Assembly: GCA_016710325.1 (NCBI GenBank)
Contig: JADJXK010000002.1
Location: forward strand, 558,001 to 622,000
Direction of reading: 5' to 3'
Source: Candidatus Leptofilum proximum
GTDB taxonomy: Bacteria; Chloroflexota; Anaerolineae; Promineifilales; Promineifilaceae
Length of the DNA stretch: 64,000 bases
Every line of letters starts with the position of its first letter. The first letter of the stretch is position 1. This document shows, one piece after another, positions 1 through 8,600 of this stretch. The translations under genes and the position numbers were made by a program. The notes beneath the pieces are model-generated. The model saw nothing but the letters and a program-made list of their open reading frames with translations, did no database searches and was not told the DNA's origin.

Positions 1-1190
1 GGCAAAGTTTTCAAACCACGAAACAAGACACCGGAGCGCCACTCCAGCTGGTCAGCAGGCACCACCAGTCGCAAATTAGGGAAGCGCTCAAACAAGGTTT
101 GCAGCCCAATCTGCCCCTCCAGGCGGGCCAGCGGCGCGCCCAGGCAGTAATGAATACCCAGGCCAAAAGCCAGGTGCCGGTTGTCGCGGCGGGTCACATC
201 CAGCACATCGGGTTGGTGAAAGTGGCAGGCGTCCCGGTTGGCCGAGGCCAGCACCACGCGCACCACGTCGCCGCGCCGCATCGAGTGCCCCTCAAACACA
301 AAATCCTCCCGCACCCAGCGCGTCGTCGAGGTTTCTACCGGACCATCAAAGCGGAGAAGTTCTTCAACGGCCGTTTCCCACAGCTCAGGCCGTTCACGCA
401 AAAGCCCCAACTGCTCTGGATGCGTCAACAGCGCCAGCGCCCCGTTCCCCAGCAAATTCACCGTCGTCTCGTGCCCCGTCACCAGCAGCAGGGCCACCAT
501 GCTGGAAAGCTCCGCCTCGTTCAGCCGCTCGCCCGCCTCTTCCGCCTGCACCAGCGCCGAAATCAAATCGTCCTGCGGCTGTTGCTGGCGGAGGGCAAAC
601 ATCTCCTGCAAATAAGCTACCAAGGCGCGCACCTTGCGCTTACGGGCGCTGTAGTTCAAATCCCGGCTGCCCGGCGAGATGATCGCCTGGGACCAATCCG
701 CCACCTGCGCCTGGTCGGCGGGCGGAATGCCCAGCAGCTCGGCGATGATGCGCACGGGCATGGGCAGGGCAAAATCGGCGATGAGGTCCGCCTGCCCGGC
801 GGCGGCAATCCCGTCCAGCAGCCCATCGGTGATGTGCTGGATGCGCGGGGCGAGCTGCTCCACGCGGCGCGGCGTAAACGCCTGGTTTACCAGCGCCCGC
901 AGCCGGGTGTGGTCCGGCGGATCGGCAAAGAGCATGTTTTCGTTGATGAGGCGGTGCACGGCCGTTTTCCGTGGCGGCCTGGCGTCTGGCGGCAGGGTGT
1001 GGCGGATGTCCTTCACAAAATGATCGTTGTCTTTGAGAACGGCCGTACCCTCCGCCAGCCGCGTAATGTACCAAATTGTGCCGCCGCCGGGGGAGCGATG
1101 GGCATAAATCGGGTCATCCTGCCGCATCTGGGCAAAGATTGGGAAGGGGTTGGCTTTGAAGTTCGGGGAGAAGAGATCGTATTTTTTCAC
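1..1190 (-). CDS. Cytochrome P450 (3' end cut by window edge)
   Basis: Bacterial class I-type cytochrome P450, a haem monooxygenase that needs electron-transfer partners not seen here. About 396 residues are visible and the frame stays open to base 1, so only the last few residues are missing. The I-helix motif GHETT, the K-helix ExxR (EELLR) and the haem-binding motif FGLGIHYCLG with the ligand Cys near residue 349 are all present. The GTG start at 1190 gives the usual family opening (KKYDLFSPNF) and follows GAGGA at short spacing. The gene lies downstream of the globin gene in the same direction, separated by an inverted repeat that supplies part of the RBS region. Substrate cannot be inferred; the overall look is of the CYP107-like soluble bacterial P450s. 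Confidence 0.93.
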   Translation of the reverse strand, partial: MKKYDLFSPNFKANPFPIFAQMRQDDPIYAHRSPGGGTIWYITRLAEGTAVLKDNDHFVKDIRHTLPPDARPPRKTAVHRLINENMLFADPPDHTRLRALVNQAFTPRRVEQLAPRIQHITDGLLDGIAAAGQADLIADFALPMPVRIIAELLGIPPADQAQVADWSQAIISPGSRDLNYSARKRKVRALVAYLQEMFALRQQQPQDDLISALVQAEEAGERLNEAELSSMVALLLVTGHETTVNLLGNGALALLTHPEQLGLLRERPELWETAVEELLRFDGPVETSTTRWVREDFVFEGHSMRRGDVVRVVLASANRDACHFHQPDVLDVTRRDNRHLAFGLGIHYCLGAPLARLEGQIGLQTLFERFPNLRLVVPADQLEWRSGVLFRGLKTL

Positions 1191-1195
1191 GCTTC

Positions 1196-1297
1196 CTCGT
1201 TCTCACGCTCTGCGTGGGAATGCCGTTTGCAGCGCTCTGCGCTGCGGGGGGACGCTGGAGCGTCCCGGACTTCATTCCACGCAGAGCGTGGAACGAG
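1196..1297. repeat. Inverted repeat (MITE/REP-like) between globin and P450 genes
   Basis: Arms of about 25 bases at 1196-1222 and 1273-1297 are near-perfect reverse complements (core ACGCTCTGCGTGG). The middle holds further small palindromes (AGCGCTCTGCGCT, GACGCTGGAGCGTC). The element fills the whole gap between the globin stop and the P450 start. It looks like a dispersed non-autonomous palindromic repeat. Confidence 0.75.
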
Positions 1298-1300
1298 CGG

Positions 1301-1735
1301 TCATGCGGTGTTGACCATCCAGCTGGAAAAGCCCACCAGAAACTCGCGGAACGTGGGCAAATGCTCGGCGGGGAAGTTGTACTTCTCCGGCGCATCGGCC
1401 AGCACTGCGTCAAAGCAGGCCAACCACACCTGCCGCGCCGCCTCGTCGATGGGGAACGGCATGTGGCGCGCCCGCATCATTGGGTTGCCGTACTGCTGGT
1501 GGTACAGCGGCGGCCCGCCCAGCAGCCCCACAAAAAATGCGGCCGATTTGCGTGACGCCCGCGCCATGTCGCGGGGAAACATGCCGCGAATCGCGGAACG
1601 CTCCAGCTCCTGGTAAAAATCGGCCATCATGGCGAAGATGTTTTCTTCACCCATCGCCGCATAAATCTCCGGGCTGGGTGCACTCACCCGCGGTGGGCCG
1701 CCCGGCGGCACGTAAAACTGTCTTTCTTCGCTCAT
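1301..1735 (-). CDS. Truncated haemoglobin (group II-like)
   Basis: Small 2-on-2 globin of 144 residues, which would bind haem and O2 or NO in the cytoplasm. The stretch GNPMMRARHMPFPI, followed by a conserved Trp (AARQVWLACF), matches the distal/proximal haem region of group II (GlbO/YjbI-like) truncated haemoglobins; the His of ARHMPF is the likely proximal ligand. The ATG overlaps the TGA of the upstream cyclase/ATPase gene (ATGA), so the two are probably translationally coupled. The residues before about 20 (RQFYVPPGGPPRVSAPSPE) are a non-globin leader. Coupling to a cyclase-domain protein suggests a gas or redox link, but that is inference. Confidence 0.88.
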   Translation of the reverse strand: MSEERQFYVPPGGPPRVSAPSPEIYAAMGEENIFAMMADFYQELERSAIRGMFPRDMARASRKSAAFFVGLLGGPPLYHQQYGNPMMRARHMPFPIDEAARQVWLACFDAVLADAPEKYNFPAEHLPTFREFLVGFSSWMVNTA

Positions 1736-4700
1736 ACTGGTTCCAGCACCGCGTTGTTGAGGGCAAACTCAATCGCCTGCGGCAGGTCGAGTGACCGGCC
1801 CTGGGCGATGTAGGTTGCGGCATTTTCATCGCGAAGGACGGCCGTTAAACGGCCGTCCAACTGCCCCTTTTCCACGGCTGAAAGCGGCGTGCCTATCGCC
1901 TCGCGCAGCGCCTGGGCCGCACCCACCAGCAGCAAGGCCCGGCTGGCCCGGTTCTGCGCCGCTGCCAAACCGGCCATATCCTCCAACACGTAGGCGATGG
2001 CCCGCCGGTCGCCAAATTCGTAATTGATTGTCAGGCTTTCTTCGTAAAACTGCCGCGCCGTCTCAAAATCCGCCTGATCGCGCACCACGTTGCCCAGGTT
2101 GTTCAGCGAATTGGCAATCGCCCAGCGGTCGCCCACCTCACGCTGAAGCTGGAGCGCCTCCTCCAGATGGCGGCGCGCCTGCGCCAGGTCACCCAAATTG
2201 CGCACCAGGTTGCCCAGATTGTTCAGCGAATTGGCGATGGTGCGCCGGTCGCCCCCCTGCCGCCGGATCTCCAGCGCTTCTTCGTTCAGGCGGCGCGATT
2301 CGGCCAGATCCCCCTGGAAGCGGGCGATGATAGCCAGGTTGCTCAGCAGAGCGGCGATGAAAGCTGGTTGGTTCAGCTGGCGGCGCAGCGCCATGCTTTG
2401 CTCGTACAGAGTGCGCGCTTTTTCGTACTGGCCCTGCTGCGCCGCCAGCGTCCCGGCAGAGTGGTAGGCCTGGGCCACGCCCGCTTCGTCTTCCAGCTTT
2501 TCAAAGGTCAGGCGGGCGGCTTCCAGATGGCGGGTGGCTTCTTCAAAACGGCCGCGTTTGCGCAGCAGTTCCGCCTGAGCCGCCTGGCACCATGCTTCCT
2601 CCTGGCGATTGTCGTGTTTTTGCGCCAGCTGCAAGCCCTGGGTGTACAACGTGCTGGCCTCGTCCCACCGGCCCACCAGCTCCAGCACGTTGCCCAGCTT
2701 GCGCATCACCCCGGCGCGTTCCGGTTCGGGCAGTAGCGGCAGAACGCGGCGGAAATACTCGATGGCTGCCTCGTTAGCGTACTCGGCCTGGGCCGCTTCC
2801 CCGGCTTTGAGCAGGTATTCGCGCTTTTTGACCTCGTTGTCGGAACGGCCGTAATGGTAAGCCAGCAGCCCCACGTACTGCGACAGCGCATGGGCGTAAT
2901 GCCTCTCGATGTACTGCCCGATTAAATCGTGCAGCATGGCCCGCGTGGCAAAGGGCAGGCTTTCATAAGCCACTTCCTGCGTCACCACGTTTTTGAACAG
3001 GTAGGCCAGCTCCGGTTCCGGCGTGTCCAGCGGCGTCAGGTCCAGCTGCTCCAGCACTTCCAGGTCAGACTTCACCTGCTGCGGCCCGCCCAGCGGCGGA
3101 TACGCCCCCCAGAGCATGGCCGCCCGGAACAAACGGCCGATCACACTCGCCACCTTAATCGTGTTGCGCTGCGTCTCCGTCAGCTGGTCGATGCGGCTCA
3201 AAATCAGGCTGTGCAGGCTGGTGGGCAGGTCCAGGTCTTGCAGCGTCTGGGGCGCAATGGCCGACTGGCTCTGCAGGTAGTTGAGCAGTTCTTCGATGTA
3301 GAAGGGATTGCCCGCGGCCCGTTCCATGATTTTGGCACGCAGCAGGCGCGGAATGCGGATTTTGGCTCGGGTCAGCTGCTCCATCTTCAAGGCCATCAGA
3401 TGTTCGGCCTCTTCTGGAGTAAACTCGTCAAGCCGGATCTCGACAAAGTTGGGCAGCTTGCGGAAAGAGGCGGACTGCGTCCGGTTCATTTCCGGCTCGC
3501 GAATGGCCAGCACGATTAAAATCGGCCGGTCGGCAGTGGCTCGGGCAATCGCTTCCAGCAGTTCCAGCGACAGGGGGTCCAGCCAGTGGCAGTCCTCCAG
3601 CACGATAAAAATGGGCGTCGTCTCGGCTCGCGCCCGCAAACATTCCATCAGCAAGGACTCCAGCGACACTTTGCGCAGCTGGGCGTCAAAAGACTGCGTG
3701 AGCTCATTGTCGGGGATGCTCAGGCGCAGCACGGCTCCCAGCAGCGGCAGGCGGGGCACCAGTGCCGGGTTGATGGCGTTAAGCTGGCTGCTAACATGCT
3801 CAATTTGCTGCTCTGCCGACATTTCGGCCGTCAGCCCAAAGAAATCTTGCCAGATGCGCTGCCACACCAGGTAGCTGGTATTGGTGCCATAAGACTGGCA
3901 TTCGCCGCCAAAACCCTGAAAGCCATTTTCGCTGGCCAGGCCGATAATGTTGGCCACCAGCCGCGATTTGCCGATGCCTGCTTCACCGCTGATGGCGATA
4001 ATCTGCCCTTTGCCTTCTTTGACCTCGGCCATTTTTTCCTGGATCTGGTTTTGTTCGGCAACACGACCCACCATTGGCAGGGCATACTGCGGCTCTTGCA
4101 AGCGTACGGCCGTTTGCGTCTGGCGGCGGGTAACGGCAAAAATGCTCAACGGCTCAGCTTTGCCCTTCACTCGAATCGGGGGCAGTGCCTCCCAGGAAAA
4201 TTTATCGCCCGTTTGTTTGATGGTGCCTTCGGTGACGAGGATCTGGCCTGGCGCGGCGGCTTGCATGAGGCGTGCGGCCGTATTCACCGAATCTCCCAAC
4301 ACGCCGTACGTCCGGCGCGTGGTGCCGCCATAGGCCCCCGTGCGGGCCCGTCCCTGGCAAATGCCAATCTGCACCGCAGTGATGTAGGACAGCCGGTTAG
4401 TCAGTTCTTGCAGTTCCAATGCCACGGAAACAGCGCGCACCACGTCATCCTCGTGGGCATAGGGTGCGCCAAAGGCGGCGTACATAGCGCTGCCCTTGTC
4501 GCCAATGGTCAGCTGGAGCAGGTTGCTTTCGTAGCGGGAAAGAATTTCTTGCACGTCCTGCACAAACGTGTCCAGCTTGGTCTCGGCCGCCTCGTCGGCG
4601 TCGTAATCAATGCCGGAAAAGCGCACGAAAAGGGCCACCGCCGGGCGCAGCTCCGCCAGGAACTCACCGCCGCCTTCTTTCAACCGGCGGTAGACCGGCG

Positions 4701-5409
4701 GCAGCAGCCAGCGCCGGGTGATTGATTCGTCGAGGGCATCGAGCGGAATGGACGGCCAATAAGCGGGGATGCTCATGTTTTCCAGGCTTCCGACCACACC
4801 GAGGCGTGCCGCGGTTAGCGGGCTTTGCCGCCACGCCTTGATGGTCACACGCGGCCCCAGGTTGTCGATGGTGGCCTCGTCCAGAATGACCTCGCCCTTC
4901 TCCGCTTCGTGTTCCGCTTCCACCAGGCGATCCAGCAGCTTGCCCGCCAGCACGTCAATCAGCTGCACCTGCGGATTGCCTACCAGAAAACGACGGGCGG
5001 TGCCGGTAACAACGGCCGTTTTCATAGCCAGCGTAATATCACCTGAAGGAGTCTGGATGGTTTGTGCCTTTTGCATCACCGACTGCATGGCCAGGGCGCA
5101 GGTGGTAGCGCGAAAACCATTGTCGCCTTCAAACCAGCAGGTCACCGCGTCGCCGCTGAAGCTGATGACGCTGCCCCCGTAGCGGTGCAGCTCGTCCACC
5201 AGGCCATCAAAGACGCGGTTGAGATGGCGCGTCACCTCTTCCGCACCGCGCTGCGGGCCTAAATCTTGCACCAGCCGCTCGGTGAGCGGGGTAAAGCCGG
5301 AGACATCGGCAAACAGGGCCGCACCCTGTGCCGGATCGGGCAGCTTTTCGCCCCGGTATAGGGCCTGTCGCCTATCCATTGGAATGTAGGAAATCGGCCG
5401 TTCCATCAT
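1732..5409 (-). CDS. Class III cyclase domains + AAA ATPase + TPR signalling protein
   Basis: 1225-residue cytoplasmic multidomain protein. Residues about 28-200 form a class III adenylate/guanylate cyclase domain (FADVSGFTPLTER metal site, FSGDAV loop). Residues about 245-430 form a second cyclase homology domain, in which the first metal-site position reads FVRFSGID with Arg in place of Asp, while GDKGS and the GVLGDSVNTAARL stretch are kept. A P-loop ATPase of the AAA_16/STAND type follows (GEAGIGKSRL near residue 473; hydrophobic strand ending VLEDCHWLD). The C-terminal part from about residue 830 is tetratricopeptide repeats (repeated SLNNLGN and YEKAR-like units). The protein probably makes a cyclic nucleotide or acts as an ATP-dependent switch; the partner is unknown. 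Its stop overlaps the globin start. Confidence 0.92.
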   Translation of the reverse strand: MMERPISYIPMDRRQALYRGEKLPDPAQGAALFADVSGFTPLTERLVQDLGPQRGAEEVTRHLNRVFDGLVDELHRYGGSVISFSGDAVTCWFEGDNGFRATTCALAMQSVMQKAQTIQTPSGDITLAMKTAVVTGTARRFLVGNPQVQLIDVLAGKLLDRLVEAEHEAEKGEVILDEATIDNLGPRVTIKAWRQSPLTAARLGVVGSLENMSIPAYWPSIPLDALDESITRRWLLPPVYRRLKEGGGEFLAELRPAVALFVRFSGIDYDADEAAETKLDTFVQDVQEILSRYESNLLQLTIGDKGSAMYAAFGAPYAHEDDVVRAVSVALELQELTNRLSYITAVQIGICQGRARTGAYGGTTRRTYGVLGDSVNTAARLMQAAAPGQILVTEGTIKQTGDKFSWEALPPIRVKGKAEPLSIFAVTRRQTQTAVRLQEPQYALPMVGRVAEQNQIQEKMAEVKEGKGQIIAISGEAGIGKSRLVANIIGLASENGFQGFGGECQSYGTNTSYLVWQRIWQDFFGLTAEMSAEQQIEHVSSQLNAINPALVPRLPLLGAVLRLSIPDNELTQSFDAQLRKVSLESLLMECLRARAETTPIFIVLEDCHWLDPLSLELLEAIARATADRPILIVLAIREPEMNRTQSASFRKLPNFVEIRLDEFTPEEAEHLMALKMEQLTRAKIRIPRLLRAKIMERAAGNPFYIEELLNYLQSQSAIAPQTLQDLDLPTSLHSLILSRIDQLTETQRNTIKVASVIGRLFRAAMLWGAYPPLGGPQQVKSDLEVLEQLDLTPLDTPEPELAYLFKNVVTQEVAYESLPFATRAMLHDLIGQYIERHYAHALSQYVGLLAYHYGRSDNEVKKREYLLKAGEAAQAEYANEAAIEYFRRVLPLLPEPERAGVMRKLGNVLELVGRWDEASTLYTQGLQLAQKHDNRQEEAWCQAAQAELLRKRGRFEEATRHLEAARLTFEKLEDEAGVAQAYHSAGTLAAQQGQYEKARTLYEQSMALRRQLNQPAFIAALLSNLAIIARFQGDLAESRRLNEEALEIRRQGGDRRTIANSLNNLGNLVRNLGDLAQARRHLEEALQLQREVGDRWAIANSLNNLGNVVRDQADFETARQFYEESLTINYEFGDRRAIAYVLEDMAGLAAAQNRASRALLLVGAAQALREAIGTPLSAVEKGQLDGRLTAVLRDENAATYIAQGRSLDLPQAIEFALNNAVLEPV

Positions 5410-5501
5410 ACGAGTTGTTGGCCTCCAAAAAATGAAGACATCCAGGATTGCCTAACTTCGCTCTATTATACGGATGTTGGCGCTTTGTGCAGGCGATAGT
5501 A

Positions 5502-5539
5502 TGACAAGGTGACCCGGTGACAAGGTGACCAGGTGACAA
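5502..5539. repeat. Short tandem repeats of GGTGAC(A/C)
   Basis: Four imperfect copies of an 8-9 base unit containing GGTGAC lie in the spacer upstream of the cyclase gene. The same unit, on the other strand, occurs inside the hydantoinase gene near 49990-50090. It is probably one of several simple-sequence repeat families in this genome. Confidence 0.6.
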
Positions 5540-5573
5540 AACGGCCGATGATGCTCCTTGTCAGACTATAATG

Positions 5574-5609
5574 AAAAACTGGGGCGGCCAAAGGCGCACC
5601 CCAGTTTTT
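5574..5609 (-). terminator. Intrinsic terminator after the 1752-aa secreted protein gene
   Basis: AAAAACTGGGG and CCCCAGTTTTT form a GC-rich stem flanked by A and T runs, so it can act in either direction. It sits about 35 bases past the stop of the minus-strand gene ending at 5645. Confidence 0.75.
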
Positions 5610-5644
5610 CACGCGACTGGCAGGGGAGGTATTGTCAGCAACAA

Positions 5645-8600
5645 TTACCGGATGGCAATTGCATCGATCTGTTCCGTGTATAAGCCGTGGTCCGGGCCAT
5701 TCCAGAAAACAGTGAAGGTGCAGTCGGTGTTCTGACCCAGCGAAATGGGGCTGCACACCATAACCTGGTCGCCTTCTCCACTGGTGACCAGGTAGAGATC
5801 GCCGGTTTCTTCATCCTGGTGGGCAGCTTCGATGCTGCTACCGCTGGCGCTCAGCAAGCCGACGTCGGAGCCGTCAAAATACAGGTCCCAGCTGCCCGTG
5901 GTGTTTTCGCCCAGGCTGGTGGGCGTAAACACCACCAGGTCACGACTCTTGGCGTTGATGCTGCCCACCTTAACCGGGCCTTTGGTGCCAATGACGATAC
6001 GGCCGTCACCCAACACCGTCAGCGCCCGGATGGCTTCTTGGGGCGTTTTCAGGTCTACATCCGAGCCTTCAAAGTAAAGCGACCAGGTGCCCGCAGTGTC
6101 CTCACCCAGCGAAGCCGGTTCAAAGCGCAGAATGTCCGAATTGTCTACATTGATGCCACCCTGGACACCAAGGTAGAAATCCTCCGCCACAGCAATGAGC
6201 AGACTGCCGTCGGGCAGCCAGGCAAAGGCGGTCACGTCCCGCCCGGCCAAACCCACGTCGGAGCCATCAAACAGCAGTGACCATTCACCGGTGTCCAGGT
6301 CGAAGCCCAGCATGTCTTCACCGCTGTAGGCCACACCATCGACCGTGCCGCTGTCCGTTGTGCTCAGGTAGAGCGTCTGGCCCGTTTCTACCGGCGGATC
6401 AACCAGGGTCAACAAGCCGCTGGTCATCGACGGCAGGTAACGATCATCGGGCAGGTTCAGGTTCCCGGCAGGCAGCGGGATGGTGCCGCTGAAGTAAACG
6501 GCCACGGTGTACGTTCCCGCAGGCAGCGGCACGGCGTTCAGCGGCGCACGCCCGGCAAAGTCGGTGATGACCGCCTCGGCATAGGTGCCGTTAGCGCCGC
6601 TGATGATGAAGAAGACGGTTTTCTGGCCAAACGGCCGTCCCGACACATCCTTCAGCGTGGCCACAAAAGGCAGCGCATCACCAATCTCGACGGTGGCATC
6701 AGACGGCGCCAGCGTCAGAACGGTGGCCTGTTTGGTGATGGTAAACGGCACAGTATGAAACGACGCTTCGTACTCGGCATCGCCACCAAAGGTGACGGCC
6801 AGGTCCGTGCTGCCCGGCAGACCCAGCAGCGCCAGGTTGGCCGTAGCCTGGCCAGACGCGTTGGTGAGCACGGTGCGCGTTTGTGGTCCCACGCGGAAAC
6901 TGAGGTAGCGGTTGGCCACTGGTTCTCCGTCGGAAGTCAGCACGGCGCTGACGCTGATTTCGGTGCTGTAGGCACCGGAAGTGGGTGGGGAGAGGAGGGT
7001 AACGGCCGTTGCCAGCAAATCACCTTCCGCTGTACCTTCGCCGCTGTAGTACGCGCCCAGATTGGTGGCGGCACTGACCAGCCCCACACCGTTGACTGCC
7101 TGGACGATGAAGCGCACATCCCCGGCAGGCACCCCGTTCAGCGACAGAGTGGCTTGCCACAGCGTGCTGTCGTTTTCACTCTGAACCAGGTCAATCGACT
7201 GCCACAGACCAGCCATCGGACCGCTGCCCGTGTAGGTAACCCACACTTCCTGGATGCCTGCCGCCGGGTCGCCCACCACCCGCGCCTGGATGGTAACCAC
7301 CCCGTCATCGGGGAAGGCAGCCACTTGCGAGATGGAAGGCGGCGCCGCCAGCGCCGGAACGTTACCCGTCACTTGTGACTGGGCAATGTAGTCGCTGTAG
7401 TAGAGGCGGAAATCCATCGCGCTGAACTGGCGCAGCGTGCCGCTGATAGATGCGGCATTGTCAGACAGATACTGCGCCGGGGTGACGTTGAGCTGGACAT
7501 TCCCGCCCAGGCCATTCACCAGCTGGCCAAAGTAGTTCACCTGGTACGGCTGCATCGGGTAGAAGACGTTGGTAACAAACGGCGGGTGCACGCCGCGAAC
7601 TTCGGTAGTGGCCGCGCCGGTCAGCGGCAGGATGCCGGGCAGGTCTGTAAAAGCGCCGCCGCGGAAGCCAACGCCGCGCAGCACGGTATCAGCCACACCC
7701 ACGTTGAGCGATTCCAGCGGCAGCACCGGCTCGACCGGGTTCACAATCACACCGTCACTGCCGGAAAGGTAGGTAGCGGTGACGCTGGCGGGCTCAGCCG
7801 CGCCAACGATGTCCAGCGGCTGCTCCACCAGGGTCAGCTCTGGCGCGATGGTGAGATCGGCGTAGGTGAGGCCCAACGTCTGGCCGGGATCGCTGGTGAA
7901 GCCAGTGGTGCTGCCCACCACGAACGTGTCGCCAGAGGGATTCCCCCGCCCGGCAGGCATGTCGATTTTGAGCATCGGCAGGCCAAACAGGGTAGCTTCA
8001 AGGAGCGATTTTTCGTGCAACGGCCGTAACTCCTGCGTCTCGGCCAGGTACGTTTGTTTGGCCGCCGCCAGCGCCTGCCCGATGGCTACCGGGCCGGTGC
8101 CTGCGCGCAGCTCTTCGCTGAAGGACAGGTACAGCCGCTCGCTGTACTCGATGAAGTCGGTGTCGCCATACTGGTAACCGGTTCCGGCGATCAACGTCAC
8201 GCCCTTGCTGGCAAACGCCTGCGCCCAGTCCGGCTCGACCGTAACGCCCGGTACGCCGTGCGCATCGACAATGTTGTACGCCGCGTGACAACCCGCGCTA
8301 AAAACCAGGGCATTGGTCATGTCCACGCTGGAAGCGGCCAATTCGGCGGCCAGGAGGCGCGTGGTGTAGTCGGCGGCCAGGGCACTGCTGGCGCTAAAGT
8401 GGCCCGCCAGGAAGCTCACATCGTAGCGGTTGGTCAGCAGCAGGCCGCGCAGGTCATTGGCCGTCCAGGCGGCGGGGTCCGTGGGCGCCACATCACGCGG
8501 GGTGATGAGCGTGGTGGCCGGGCTGCCCAACCCGCTGGACAGTTCACTGGCGACGGCGTTGGCGGCGTCAGCCAGGAAGTCGTAGCCGGTCACCAGGGCG

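Noticed and set aside
99..1616. 505-residue open frame on the plus strand
   Set aside because: It is antisense to the P450 and globin genes, whose conserved motifs are clear on the minus strand; the plus frame is rich in Arg, Gln and Pro and has no family look.
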